This document shows, piece after piece, positions 11,109 through 22,530 of a DNA stretch of 64,000 nt. Every line of letters begins with the position of its first letter. The first letter of the stretch is position 1. The DNA comes from Termitomyces sp. T153. Taxonomy: Eukaryota; Basidiomycota; Agaricomycetes; Agaricales; Lyophyllaceae. The position numbers were made by a program, and so were the translations under genes. The stretch is taken from assembly GCA_018296165.2 (NCBI GenBank), contig JACKQL020000001.1, positions 1 to 64,000 on the forward strand, in the 5' to 3' direction. The notes beneath the pieces are model-generated. The model was not told the origin of the DNA. It made no database searches and saw only the letters and a list, made by a program, of their open reading frames with translations.

Positions 11109-14100
11109 ATGTTTTCTGCCCTGGCCACACTTCTCCGTGCAATGATACTTGCCCCGGACAGCCCCCCAGCACACCTCCCCTCCTACTCATCCACCAACCT
11201 CCTCCTCTGCACAACTCTTCCCTTCACTGACAACCCCGTCCCCACACTAGTCGACAGCAGCACCACCGATAACTTCATTAATGAATCCCTGGCGGTGCTC
11301 GCTCCCCACCCCCTCCAACACCTCTCTGCCTCAATTCCCCTCAGACTTTTTGACAGAGACCCTACCCCAGCAGGAGACATCACACACTGCCTGGAAACAA
11401 CCATGACCTTTGCCAATGGACAACAGCAAGAACTCTGACTACTTATTACACAATTACACCCCTCTGCCCCCATCATCTTAGGATTCTCATGGCTCTGTTC
11501 CACCAACCCCTGCATCGACTGGCCCAGCCTCACCCTCTGCCTCAACTGGGACAATCCCACCAACTCCAGGCTGGTATCTTTCGATGTCTCACCCTCCTCT
11601 GAGAATTCCGAGACCATGATCGACCACCCCCAGACTCCCCTACAGTTCCACTCTAGATCTGCATGGTCATTTGTCATCAATGCCTGACTCAACAACTCTT
11701 TCAAGGTATTCCCCACCCTCGTCAACAGCAGTGCCTCCAGCACCTTCATCAGCAATCAACTCAACCTCTGGCACAATGACCTTGACAAATCCCTTGAGCT
11801 CCAACTCTTTGATGGAAGCCCCACCATGACAAGAATCACTCAATACCACAACAACACCCTCACCATTGACAACAACCTGCAGTCTCAGGCCCGGCTCCTC
11901 GTCACCCAACTACCTCCACCAACTCCAATTGTGCTCGGACTCCCATGGCTGCAAGATGTCAACCCCGACATTGACTGGAAGAACCTCACCATGCAATTCC
12001 CCAGCCCTGAAGTGAGTTTAGTGGCCACCATCCCCCTCTGCCTCCAGTCTATCTTGGACTCTGACATCTCCCACCCTGGCACCAGTACCTCCGGAGTGAC
12101 GGAGAAACAGATCCTATCTGAAGTAGTTCCCCCAGAGTATCATGAGTTCGCTGACGTGTTCTCTGAAGGGAGTGCCAAAGAACTTCCCCCGCACCGCTCC
12201 TACAACCACAAGATCAACCTCAAAGAAGGCACCTCACCCCCATTTGGCAAGATCTACAACATGTCCGAGATTGAGCTCCGAGCCTTGAAGGAATACCTCA
12301 ACAACATGCTTGGCAAGGGCTTCATATGCCCATTGATCTCCGCTGCCGGCGCTCTGGTTCTGTTCACCAAGAAGAAGGATGGTCACTCCAACTCTGTGTG
12401 GATTATCAGGGACTCAACAAAGTCACCAAAAAGAACTGGTATCCCCTCCCCTTGATCAGAGACCTTGTTGATCGTCTCCACAGTGCCAAGATTTACACAA
12501 AGATAGACCTCTGCTCTGGCTACAACAATGTCCAGATTGCTCTGGGACATGAATGGAAGACCGCCTTTCGCACCTGCTATGGCCTCTTTGAGTACCTTGT
12601 GATGCCCTTCAGAATGACTAACTCCCCCGCCACTTTTCAGTACTTCATGAATGACATCTTCCATGACATGAATGACATTTTTGTTATTGTGTATCTGGAT
12701 GACATCCTGATCTACTTGAATTTGCCAATGGAGCATCTGGAGCATGTCTGCCCCATCTTAGAATGACTCCAAGAGTACCACCTTCATGCCAAACCCAAGA
12801 AATGCTCCTTCCACACAATGGAGGTTGAATATCTCGGAGTCATTGTCACCCCCAATGGCGTGCGCATGGACCCTGCCAAGGTTGATGCAATACTCAACTG
12901 GCCCCCACCATGGAATGTCAAGGAGGTGCAGTCGTTCCTGGGGTTTGCTAACTTTTACCGCCAATTCATTGACAACTACTCTGGAATCACCAAACCTCTC
13001 AACAGACTCACGTGGAAGGACACCCCTTGGGATTGGAACAGCAAGTGCCAAAGTGTGTTCCTCCTCCTCAAGAAGGCCTTTACCTCCACCCTGGTCCTCT
13101 GCCATTTCGACCCCTCCCTACCAATTGTACTTGAATGCGATGCCTCCAACTACGCCATCACTGGGATACTCTCCCAATCGGACCCTGAAGGCAAGGACCT
13201 CCACCCTGTCACCTTCTACACCCATTCAATGATCCCTGTGGAGCTCAACTATGACATCTACAACAAGGAACTCCTCGCGATTGTCAAAGCCTTCCATCAG
13301 TGGTGGGCCTACCTCAAGGGATCCCCGCACTGCATTCAAGTTTACTCCAACCACAACAATCTGCAATACTTCATGACCACAAAACAGCTCAGCCGCCACC
13401 AAGCTCAATGGTCTGAAACCCTCTTGGAGTATGACTTCACCATCCACTACCACTCCAGGCAACTTGGTGTGAAGCCCAATGCCCTCACTCAAAGGTCTGA
13501 CGTATATCTAAAGAAATCATTCGAAGCTGAATGGAACACATGAACACATTCAACCATCAAGTGGTAATCCCCTCTGAACATCTACATGCCATGCTGATTT
13601 TAAATGAAGAAGGAATCCTCCAGCAAATCAGAAACTCACCCCCAGACTCCTTCTTCACCCAAGCACAACCCCTGCAACAACTCTGATGAGTCAAGCACCA
13701 AGAACCCCTTCTCGCTGTCTCCAGACCACCACCTCCTGCTCCGGAATGGACAAATTTACACCCCAGACCACAAGTCCATCTGCCTTGACATATGCCAGCA
13801 ACACCATGACCACAAGCTCCGAGGACACCCAGGAATTTGTAAGACCTTTCAACTCATCTCCCAAACTTACTTCTGGCCAGGAATGAAGAAGGATGTCACA
13901 TGATATGTGAGGGCCTGTGAGCCTTGTCTCCAGGCCAAGGTACCCTGCCACTGCCCCCATGGATTGTTGAAGCCCCTCCCCGTTGGCCAGCACCCCTGCC
14001 TCTCAATATTGATGGATCATATTGTTGAACTCCCTGACTCTGAAGGCTTTGATGCAATCCTCATCGTCATCTGCCACCTCACCAAACAAGCCTTCTTCAT

Positions 14101-15034
14101 CCCCTGCCACACCACTGACAATGCTCCAGAGTTCACCAAACTATTCCTCAAGCACGTATTCTCCAAGCATGGGCTTTCAGATGACATTGTCTCCGACTGC
14201 GGACCCTTGTTTGTATCCCACCTTTGGCAATCGCTGTGCAAGGCACTCAAAATCAAAACCAGCCTCTCCACTGCCTATCACCCGGAGACCGATGGACAAA
14301 CAGAACAAGTAAACCAGACACTGGAACAGTATCTCTGCCTATACGTTAACTATTTACAGAATGACTGGCATGCAGAACTCCCCCTCGCCGAATTTACCTA
14401 CAACAACATGCTCCACTCCGCCACCGGAGTCTCCCCCTTCTATGCCAACAAAGGCTACAACCCCCGACTGACTCTGTCCCTAAAGGACATTCCCTCCCAC
14501 GTTGCCCACAAAGTCACTGAGGACCTCGGATCCCTTCACCAGTTCCTCCGGGATGAGATCAACACTGCCAATCAAGCCTATTCCAAACATGCTGATGCCC
14601 AACATGACCCTACCCCCAACTGGCCCCCCAGCACCTTGGTTTGGCTCAATCGATGCAACCTCAAGACCCAGAGGCCCTCCCTCAAACTAGACCACAAATG
14701 TCTTGGCCCTTTCAAAGTCCTCTGGAAGGTTTCTACACATGCCTACAAACTTGACCTACTTCCAGGCTTGAAAGGCCTCCACTCCATATTCCATGTTCAA
14801 CTGCTCAAAAAACATACCCCAGACCCCTTCCCCAGCCAATGCCCCAGCCAACCACCCCCCATCAAAGTTGAAGACAAGTACCACTATAAGGTCAACCAAA
14901 TCCTCAACTCCTGCATGGTCTGTAGGCGACCCTGGTACTTGGTCCACTGGAAGGGCTACAGACCTGAGGATGACATGTGGGAACTCTAAAAAAACCTCAA
15001 CGGAGCCCCTGACAAACTCCGGAACTTCCACTGA
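11109..15034 (+). pseudogene. pol: Pol of Element I: protease, RT, RNase H, integrase, chromodomain, broken
   Basis: Two retropepsin-like segments come first (about 11235-11530 with VDSSTTDNFI, and 11700-11990 with VNSSASSTFI and VLGLPWL). RT spans about 12090-12900 with [10 protein letters not shown] and YLDDILIY. RNase H spans about 13110-13500; its usual YSDHNN is YSNHNN here, losing a catalytic Asp. Integrase has an HHCC zinc domain (13790-13960) interrupted by a stop, then the DDE core ([22 protein letters not shown]). The chromodomain (about 14880-15034, [16 protein letters not shown]) follows. Stops occur at about 11437, 12453, 12764, 13541, 13901 and 14987, with frame changes. Chromodomains target integration to marked chromatin. 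Confidence 0.88.
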
Positions 15035-15286
15035 CAACACCCCACCAAGCCCCAGGACCCCTGAGACTAGCAAGTACAGATGGCATCAGTGGGCATAACC
15101 CCCACCTCTGGATTCACCAGGGATTCAACTCCCATGAGTACCCCTACATGTTTTTGTTCACTCCCCCTCACTTAACACTAAAAAGAGTCACTTATCCAGG
15201 CCAAATATCCAACGATAGCCATATACACCAATTACATTATAATACAAAGGTGCAAGTGGGCCAAGAAGACAAGTCCAAGAAAGCCC

Positions 15287-16970
15287 CTACTCCCCCTCCC
15301 CCTCCGACTCCACCTCTGCTATCCTCCCCACCAAATTCACCTCCAGTTGCACTACTACCATTGCCAGAATTTCTGAATGCCCCAGGAGTGGCTCTGCCAT
15401 GTCTGTCACCACCTCCCACCATGCTCCGGAGTCTGCCGTCACCCTCTGCTGATGCCCCACTAGCAGATGCCCCATCTGCATGACCCCCTGCCCCAACTCT
15501 GGTGGGAGATCCCTGGGCATCCTTGCCAACCTGTTGTGGATGGACCCCAGTGCCACTGACACTCTGTTGAGGAGGATGCGGTGCTCCCTAGCCCAGTCTG
15601 CAGAAATCAGCTCATAGGAAAGGGAAATGAAGGGAGTACTTACAGAACACTCCCTGCTGCCCCAAGGCTGCCTTGTTGGCAAGCCACTCCTCCTGCTGCC
15701 ACACCCTCTCTGCTGCCGCTCGGGCCACCCCCACACTGGGCCCCCGCTGAGCCCCCCACACTCCTGACCCCTCCAACTGCTGCTCCACCATCTTTACCTG
15801 CATCTCCAATGACCTTATGCATGCTTGCAGCTCTTGGAGCTGTGACAATCGTTCCATGGCAGTTCCCATGGCAATGTCCTTATCCCTATGTGCCAAGTCC
15901 TGCTCTCTCCGAGCCCCATCTAGCTCCTTCCAAAACCCATCCCTCTCCTCCCCCATCCTACAAGCATCCTCCCTGAGTGTGGCCAATGACTGCTCCAACT
16001 CCTCCACCTGATGCCGCAGGAAAGCCTTAGTGGCCTACCAGGACCCTCTCACAGACTGCTCGACCAAGGCCCTGGAAGTCGGAGAATACACCATGGGACC
16101 CAGAGGGCCCACCATCACCAGCTCCCCCTGTGCTTGCTTGCTAGGCCCTGCCTCTGGCAAGGGGAATGCCCTCTGCTTACCCTTGTTGTGTGCCGCAGGG
16201 GCCCTCTCCCTCTGCCCACCTCATGGGGGCCCAACTTTCATCGGGGGCTGCTCTGCACCAACTCCCCCCTCTACTCTGGAACCCCGCCCCAACACCCTGC
16301 CCCTCTGACCTTCCTCCAACTGTGCAATGACCCACTTGCGGTCCCACCCCTGCTCCGCCGCAATGCAAGCAGCACGCCAACTCAGAGTGACAAAGCACTT
16401 CTCATGCCACGAGCAACATGGGAGATACACTGACATGTTCTGCTGCACTCCTGGCATGGGCTCCTCAAACTCACACTGTTCACCCCGCCAGGTACAGGAT
16501 GCGCACTAGAGATGTGGGTTAGCTTGATAAGGAAGGGACATCCAATGATGCACTGGAGCCACTGCCTGACACCACTCTAACGTCGGGGGACCCCTTGCCT
16601 GCCCTGTGGCCTCTGCAAAGTGCTCTGGCATCACGTCCACCTGCATGACTCTCGATCCCGTAGGAATGGGGCGGACCACTCTGGGGCCAATACCAGGCCT
16701 GGAATGAGAAGCAGGGACCACTTCTGCCACCAACTGTGCTAGGGCCTCCCCCTGACAAAAGCCCCGAGGGACCCACCACTGCCACCAACAACTCTGATGG
16801 GACTTAATCAGCACTCTGGCCACAATGAGTAAGGGATGGCACTTACAACTACGGTACATTGCCTGGACCCACCTATAGTCCTGCCGATCCTCAGAATCCT
16901 TGGAGGAAGAAGTCAAAGTATGCGCCAAGGGGAATGGGGATGCTGCTGGAGAGTATGCAGAAGATGACAT
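15287..16970 (-). pseudogene. Antisense three-exon gene in the 3' region of Element I (zinc-cluster/coiled-coil protein)
   Basis: Read on the minus strand: exon 1 16970-16554 (ATG, MSSSAYSPAA..., a CWWQWW block), intron 16553-16506 ending CTCTAG with a CTAAC branch site, exon 2 16505-15644, intron 15643-15598 (GTAAGT, CTGAT, CAG), exon 3 15597-15287. The exons total 1590 nt, exactly 530 codons, and both joins keep frame. Only two stops lie inside, a TGA and a TAG in exon 2, explainable as C-to-T changes of CGA and CAG. Exon 2 starts with CASCTWRGEQC (CX2CX6C, like half a Zn2Cys6 cluster), a second Cys/His patch, then a long charged coiled coil. A GTAAGT...CAG pair within exon 1 would break frame if used. 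Function unknown; DNA or RNA binding is inference. Confidence 0.65.
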
Positions 16971-17007
16971 TGGGAAAGTTTGGAAACTCCGGAGTATGTC
17001 TGACCCC

Positions 17008-17016
17008 TTTTAATGA
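17008..17016 (-). promoter_or_regulatory. Candidate TATA-like element of the antisense gene
   Basis: ATTAAAAGG on the minus strand lies about 40 bases before the antisense ATG. A matching TTAAAAAGGGCC block followed by GGACATACTCC precedes the equivalent ATG in the second copy (19113). Conservation between copies is the only support. Confidence 0.35.
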
Positions 17017-17170
17017 CTTAGGATGAACCTCCTAATGAGCGGCGGCCATGCTTCGACTTCATTCCCCATGCCGCTGCCGCTACTGTGGTCTGATCAATAT
17101 TGCTTGACTTTGATTCCCATGCCCTGCTGATCCCCAAACTGTGCCCCGTATCTCAAGGGTCTCAATAGTG

Positions 17171-17182
17171 AAGGGGGAGTGA
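17171..17182 (+). promoter_or_regulatory. Polypurine tract of Element I
   Basis: AAGGGGGAGTGA lies directly before the 3' LTR, where plus-strand DNA synthesis is primed. The equivalent tracts before the LTRs at 19329 and 34001 are similar. Confidence 0.75.
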
Positions 17183-18194
17183 TGTCATAACCCGCTCCTT
17201 AGACCCTGGCATTGCTTCCAGTCCTCCCCAATGCTCCACCAAACTCCCCCAACCCTCGTCCACCCTCCATGCCCACTCCAAGTAACTCTGACACTTCCTC
17301 AGCAAACTCTGATGGCCCCCTGATCAATTCCAATGCCTTCTCTGCAGCCGTTAATGCATCCCCTGAATTTCCCTGAATTCCTGAGACTTCCCCCACCATT
17401 CCTGACCACGTCACACAACCCTGACCACCCACCCTAATTCCCCCGACCTGCTGGGGAGCACCCAATGACCCTGGAGCAACCCGCTTTCCAGCTGATCACA
17501 TCAGAATGTCACTACGGCCTGCTCCATGATCACACCTGACACCCATTGACTCTGTGCAGCTCTGTCAAGCCCCTCTGTCATATCCTCTGTCCTCCAGGGC
17601 CCTCCAGTAGTCGGTATATAAGTCGTAGAGTAACCCCTGGTACTTTAGTCTTGATATTGCATTTACTGGTTTCATATGTCTTGTCTTTTGTCTCATCACT
17701 GTTTCTATTTTTAGTTTCAAATCTATCTCTTTTCTCTGTCTTGTCTTGCCTTGTCTCTGTCTCATCTCAACTGTATATATTTTCTTTGTTTTCCTCAGTT
17801 CCTTTCATCTCCAATGTCAGTATGAACTCTGTGCATGCACCATGACCTGAACATTCTTATGGCAACTCCAGACCCTGCTCCCTGCTCAGCCCAGGAACCC
17901 CTCACACCTTGGTTATCTCCTGTCAAACTCCAGCTCCACCCCCATCAATTGCAAAGCCTCCACTTACCCCACATTCTATTTGCACACCCATGAACTTGTT
18001 CTGGTGCCTATCCAGATTCAATGACTAATATACTTGGTCTTAGACATCCCCAAACCACTCTGGACTTGCTCAGACCACCCCCCTAGCTCCCCCTCACAAG
18101 TCCCTCCCCTCCACGCCAATCCCAGATGCTTGGTTATAAGCGCAGGACATCGCATCCGCCTAATAAGGATTTGCCAGTGTAGCTGAGCCCCCAT
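17183..18194 (+). mobile_element. 3' LTR of Element I, truncated at its end
   Basis: It starts TGTCATAACCC. TATATAAG lies at 17615-17622 and AGTCTTGATATT at 17647-17658. The sequence ends at CTGAGCCCCCAT. The last 15 or so bases (expected to end CCTGACA) are absent and the internal 3' sequence of another copy follows. Confidence 0.8.
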
Positions 18195-19113
18195 CTATAA
18201 TGCTAATGGGATGACTTGTACAATCCCAGGTCTAAAGCTCGGTTGGGAGGAACATACTGAGAGTGCTGGGGCTGAAGCTGTCAGGACCACAGTCCTGGAG
18301 GAGGACTCTTACAGAAGCCAAAACCACCTTGGGGAGGTGATGCCAACAGCAAGTATATAAATAGGGAAAGAAACTAAGAAACTAAGAAATGAGAGCGAGT
18401 AATGAATGGAGAGGAGATCAGATAATAACAGAACACAAACAAGATATCAGGTAATGTCAAGGCTGGGGTGTAGCTACAGACTAAGGGACCTTATATAGCT
18501 GTAGGACACTGCCAAAAGGAGAAGATGGAAGTGATCTAAGTCATAGCAGGAAGTGATCTAAGTCATGAGAAAGCAATCTGGAACAAGGGAAGCAATCCTG
18601 GAAGTGATCTTGGACAGGTGGAAGTGATCTGGAACAGGTGGAAGTGATCTGGAACCTGTGGAAAGGATCTGTGCCTGTGGGAATGATCTGGAACAGGAAA
18701 AGCGGTCCTAAAGGTGGCTAAAACCTGGATGTGGCTGAAACAGGACTGTGGCTAAGATCTGGGGGTGTGGCTGAGATCTAGAGAGGGACTGTGTAGAATC
18801 TGAGGTTGGATAATGGTGAAGAGAAGGGGGGAATGGAATGAGTAATGACAGAAGCCCCCATCTGCAAAGAACTCCTGAAGAGACTAGCCACTACCACTAA
18901 CAGTTCTGCAAAAGAAAAAGAAGGGGAGTTAGCACTACATAACAACAGAGCAAAGCACCTATGACTCTGATACATAGTGTCAACTCTCTTCCTGTTCTGC
19001 TGCTAGTCAGACTCCTCTTCCTTGTACTCAGACAACATGTAAGTGCTACTCCTATCTGAGAGCAAAGGCTTCAGGAATGATAAGGATGCAGAATACAAAG
19101 CTGAAGAAGACAT
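18195..19113 (-). pseudogene. Remnant of the antisense gene in the second copy
   Basis: The minus-strand ATG at 19113 opens MSSSALYSAS, matching MSSSAYSPAA of the first copy, and lies at the same distance from the LTR (about 215 bp in both). A later MYQS block matches MYRS, and the CWWQWW block survives in a form with TAG stops. An intron-like CTAAC...TTTTGCAG precedes it. The solo LTR splits the gene. Confidence 0.55.
18279..18850 (-). mobile_element. Solo LTR with GAAGC target-site duplication
   Basis: On the plus strand it begins TGTCAGGACC and ends AATGACA, as expected for a minus-strand LTR of this superfamily. GAAGC flanks both sides (18274-18278 and 18851-18855). It carries CTTATATAG (minus-strand TATA) near 18490 and a run of imperfect units of about 21 bp around GGAAGTGATCTGGAACAG (18520-18700) in U3. 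Confidence 0.85.
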
Positions 19114-19328
19114 TTTGGAAGATTAGAGAGATACTGGAGTATGTCCTGGCCCTTTTTAATTTCTTGAAAAGCTTTTTAATGGGCAACAATCCTGCTTCAA
19201 CCTCATTGCCCATGCCACTGCCACTACTGCAGTTTGATTGATATTGCTTGCACTTTAATTCCATGCCTCTGCCAATCACTAACTCATGTCCTGTGCCTCA
19301 AGGGTCTTGATGCTGAAGGGAGGAGTGA

Positions 19329-20504
19329 TGTCATGACCCACTCCGTCACAACCTGCTCCCTGGAATCCTGACCTCATTCCCAGCCTGCTCACTCCTCCAG
19401 AGTTCCCCCCCAATGCCCTGTCAAACCCCTCAACTATCATACATCCTCCATGCCCACTCCAGATAACTCTGACACTTCTCCAGCAAACCCCAACAGCCCC
19501 TGGCCCACTCCAATGCCTTCTCCACAGCCATCAACACTTCCCCTGACTGTCCTGAGCCCCAAGAACCCTCCATTCCTGACTCCATTATATGTCACCAGTC
19601 TGGTTTACCCGACCTACTCTGAAGTACCATGACAACCTTGGGAAAGCCTGTGTTCTCAGCTGATCCCATCAGAATATCACCGTAGCCTGCCCCCTGATCA
19701 CAACCCACACCCATTGACCCCACACAGCTCTGCCAAACCCCACTGCCACACCCACTGCCCTTCAGAGCTCTCCAGTAGTCAGTATATAAGTCATAGAGTA
19801 GCTCCTCATACTCTAGTCTTGATATTGCCTTACCTGATGTGTTTCTGATTGTTTTCTATCTCTTGTTTCATGTTCTGTATTATGTCTTCCTTTACTCTCA
19901 GTCTCCCAGCCTTCCCTCTGTCTCCCAGTCTTGTCTTGGTTCTATCTCTGTTATTGTTCTCATTATCATTTTGTATCTCCACCTGAATCTATTTTTGTTC
20001 TCATTTCAATCTTGTCTCAACTCTGCCTCATCTTGTTCAGCTCTGTCTCATCTTGTTTGAATCTGTTTTCTTCATTGTGCTTGAGTCCTTTCAACCTTAA
20101 CACCTTTATAAACTCCATGCTTACAATTACAAACCTCAAACGTTTCTTCAACCAACTCTGGACCTCACTACTCACTCAGCACCAAACTCCATCAACTTCC
20201 ATTAATCCCTCATCAAACTCTGGCTCCACTCCCATCACTTGCATAGCCTCCACTTACTCTGCACCCACAATACTCACTTATGGACTTATACCTGACACCC
20301 TGCTAAGCTTGTCTCTTCCCCTGCAACTTGTCCTACACTCTGGACCACACCGGACTTGCTTAGACCACCCCCCATCACTTGTCCTCATGAATCCCCCACA
20401 TCTAAAACCTCTCCAAGTGCCCAGTTATCAGTGCAGAGAATCACGTCTGCCTAGTAAGAATTTGCCCAGTGCAGCTGAGCCCCCATGGTCAGTGGAACCT
20501 GACA
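19329..20504 (+). mobile_element. LTR (1176 bp) of Element-I family
   Basis: It runs from TGTCATGACC to CCTGACA. TATATAAG lies at 19783-19790 and AGTCTTGATATT at 19815-19826, spacing 32. A polypurine tract precedes it, so it is the 3' LTR of the truncated copy to its left. Confidence 0.82.
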
Positions 20505-20996
20505 CACTCCCACACCTCTAGACCTTCCCCCAGGATACCCTGCCTCACTAGAGCCTCCCCCAACACTTTTTCCAAATCACTCCAGCCTTTGTTGACCTAC
20601 AGCACCTGTCTTGGCTAACTTCAATGCTTTCTTGGCAAACTCCAATGACCTCCTGGCAAACTCTGGCACATCCCCTGTGGGCCTCCTCAGCTCCCCTCTT
20701 GCCTATGAAGCCTCCAAACCTCTCCAACATTTTTCCTAGCACAGGCACACATCACTTGACCACCCCCACAACTCACACAACCACTCCAGAGTTCCCTGAT
20801 GACTACAGAATAGACCACATTCCCATCAGAGTATTACCATGGTCTGCCCTCCAATCAGAGCCAACACCTGTCAACCCTGCATGGCTTTGACAAGCCCTGC
20901 CATTGTGCCCTCAAGCTCCAGAGAGGGTCCAGTAGTTAGTATATAAGATGTAGAGTAGCATCTGTTACCTTAGTCTTGATATTACTTTACTCAGTT
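20505..20996 (+). mobile_element. Fragment of a related LTR
   Basis: Block order matches the solo LTR at 61311 starting about 20 bases inside it. TATATAAG lies at 20940-20947 and AGTCTTGATATT at 20972-20983. The start is replaced by the preceding LTR, and the end runs into the integrase fragment. Confidence 0.7.
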
Positions 20997-21985
20997 TCTT
21001 GTGTTTTGTATTTCCTTTCTGTTATGTTTTTTGGTCTTGCCTTCCAACAATGACCTATCAGGTCAACAATGAACCATTTCTGGTCACCAGGCACACCAAA
21101 GTTGTATGGCTCTGGTGTTGCCCTGTTAGGGAACAGTGCATTGTTTCTGGCCTTATAGGGTTGCAGCAACAATACCTGAAACTTAGGATGCATCCTACAT
21201 TCCTAGAGCACTGTAGGCAACTCCAACACATAATTGGAGGACTCATTGTAGGCCTCCAAGATTCTGTATGGCCCAACCAACTTTGAGCAGAGTCTTGTAG
21301 CTCTATCTTTTGGGAGATTGAGGTTCTTCATTGAGAGGTACACCAGTGCACCTTTTCTCTAGTTCTGGATCTGGTTTGCAACACAAATGTGCTGAGCACA
21401 TCTTAAACACACACAGTTTGATGATTGCATTGTGCACTGCAGCCAAGTTCTCAAGAGCTTGGTGGGTGAACTGCCCTTGGGAATAGCAGAATCCAACTAG
21501 ATTTTACAAATTATAGACAGCATGTAGCTACCATTCAACTAGAACAGTGCAAATTTAGTTGTCTCAGATATGTTTGTGTTAATCGTGAGCTCAGTTAAGT
21601 CTATTTGACTTAACCAGTCCTTCTGATCCAGACACACAACAGTGCACAAGATCTGACCAATGTTTCTATTAGCATGCTCAGTCTGTCCATTTGTCTGTGG
21701 ATGGAAGGACATTGACATCAGGAGCTGAGCTCCCAATAATTTATGCAGTTCATGCCACCACTTGGACAGGAACCTAGAGTCACAATTGCTGACATAGAGC
21801 TTGGGAGACCATGGAGTTTCACAATCTTGCACATGTAAATCCAGGACAGCTGCAACACTGTCATGGTTGTGTGCACTAGTATTAAATGCACCATGGTTGT
21901 CATGTGACAAATAACTACTCTCTGGTCTGGACCTAGGCCTGAACACTTGACCTTCCATGCTCACCACAGTGTCCATTACAGAAGG
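20987..21985 (-). pseudogene. Integrase/chromodomain fragment of a different Gypsy lineage
   Basis: Minus-strand frames give an integrase core with YVSNCDSRF (usual VSD.DSRF, so the second catalytic Asp is Asn), SFHPQTNGQTEHANR with the catalytic Glu, and a C-terminal segment (FQVLLLQPYKARN, then an acidic block and IGHCWK) resembling the linker and chromodomain of another common fungal Gypsy clade. The C-terminus differs from Element I, so this is a separate family. It ends exactly at a 24-bp palindrome. Confidence 0.7.
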
Positions 21986-22530
21986 TGAACATTAAAATTT
22001 TAATGTTCAGATTGTAACTAGTGGCAGTAAACTTTTTTTCCAGAAGTTTGGTTTCTGCTTTAGGAACAAGTAACCACTTGTTTGATTTGAAAAAATGTAA
22101 CATTTACATAATGGGTTGTGCAGCTTATGGCTCACACAACACAAGTCAAAACTAGTCACTTCTGTCTACAAAGTATGAAGTAAGGTGCTGCCTTACATAA
22201 TTACAGAAATAGCATTTATAGGTAGCATCATGTGATGCTACCTGATATTAATAATATAATTATAAATCACACATATATAATGTTCATATCTGAGCAAGTA
22301 ATGGGCACTCCATTACACCAGTAGTCTCTTAATAATACACAGCTTTGTCTGATCAGGGGATATTTGAATACCACTTGCATCCCTGACATGCATGCCTGGT
22401 TGTCACTACAATTGGAATCACTATAGTTGCAAAGTTACAGCTTTTGTGGTATTTCATATCTGTTCTCTGGTAATGAGTTCAATAATATAGTATTATTTGC
22501 AAAATTAATGTGTGTGCAGGTATACACCAT
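21986..22530. other. AT-rich spacer with two perfect palindromes
   Basis: This contains a perfect 24-bp palindrome (21986-22009, GAACATTAAAA arm) at its left edge and a perfect 11-bp inverted repeat with a 2-nt loop (22220-22243, AGGTAGCATCA arm). No coding signal or TSD was found. It separates two unrelated retroelement fragments. Confidence 0.6.

Larger units (their letters stand above)
7710..18194 (+). mobile_element. Element I: Tf1-like Ty3/Gypsy chromovirus with long 3' region
   Basis: The order is 5' LTR, self-priming PBS, gag, protease/RT/RNase H/integrase with chromodomain, a 2.1-kb 3' region with an antisense gene, polypurine tract and 3' LTR. Gag and pol are interrupted by several stops and frame changes, so the copy is not autonomous. 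The 3' LTR stops short at 18194, where a second copy's 3' region takes over. The internal region (8.57 kb) is long for a Gypsy element because of the antisense gene. Confidence 0.9.
18195..19328 (+). mobile_element. 3' internal region of a second Element-I-like copy
   Basis: This matches Element I from within its antisense exon 1 to the polypurine tract (GAAGGGAGGAGTGA at about 19315). The conserved blocks include the antisense start, the AATTAAAAAGGG element, and the CTCAAGGGTCT block before the LTR. A solo LTR (18279-18850) is inserted within it. Confidence 0.7.

Noticed and set aside
13686..13886. Ser/Thr-rich frame within the integrase zinc domain
   Set aside because: An alternative frame of pol; the HHCC residues are in the neighbouring frame.
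16787..16839. Additional intron in antisense exon 1 (GTAAGT ... CAG, 53 nt)
   Set aside because: Splicing it would bring in a stop or change frame, while the unspliced frame stays open and the CWWQWW block is found in that frame. Left as unresolved.
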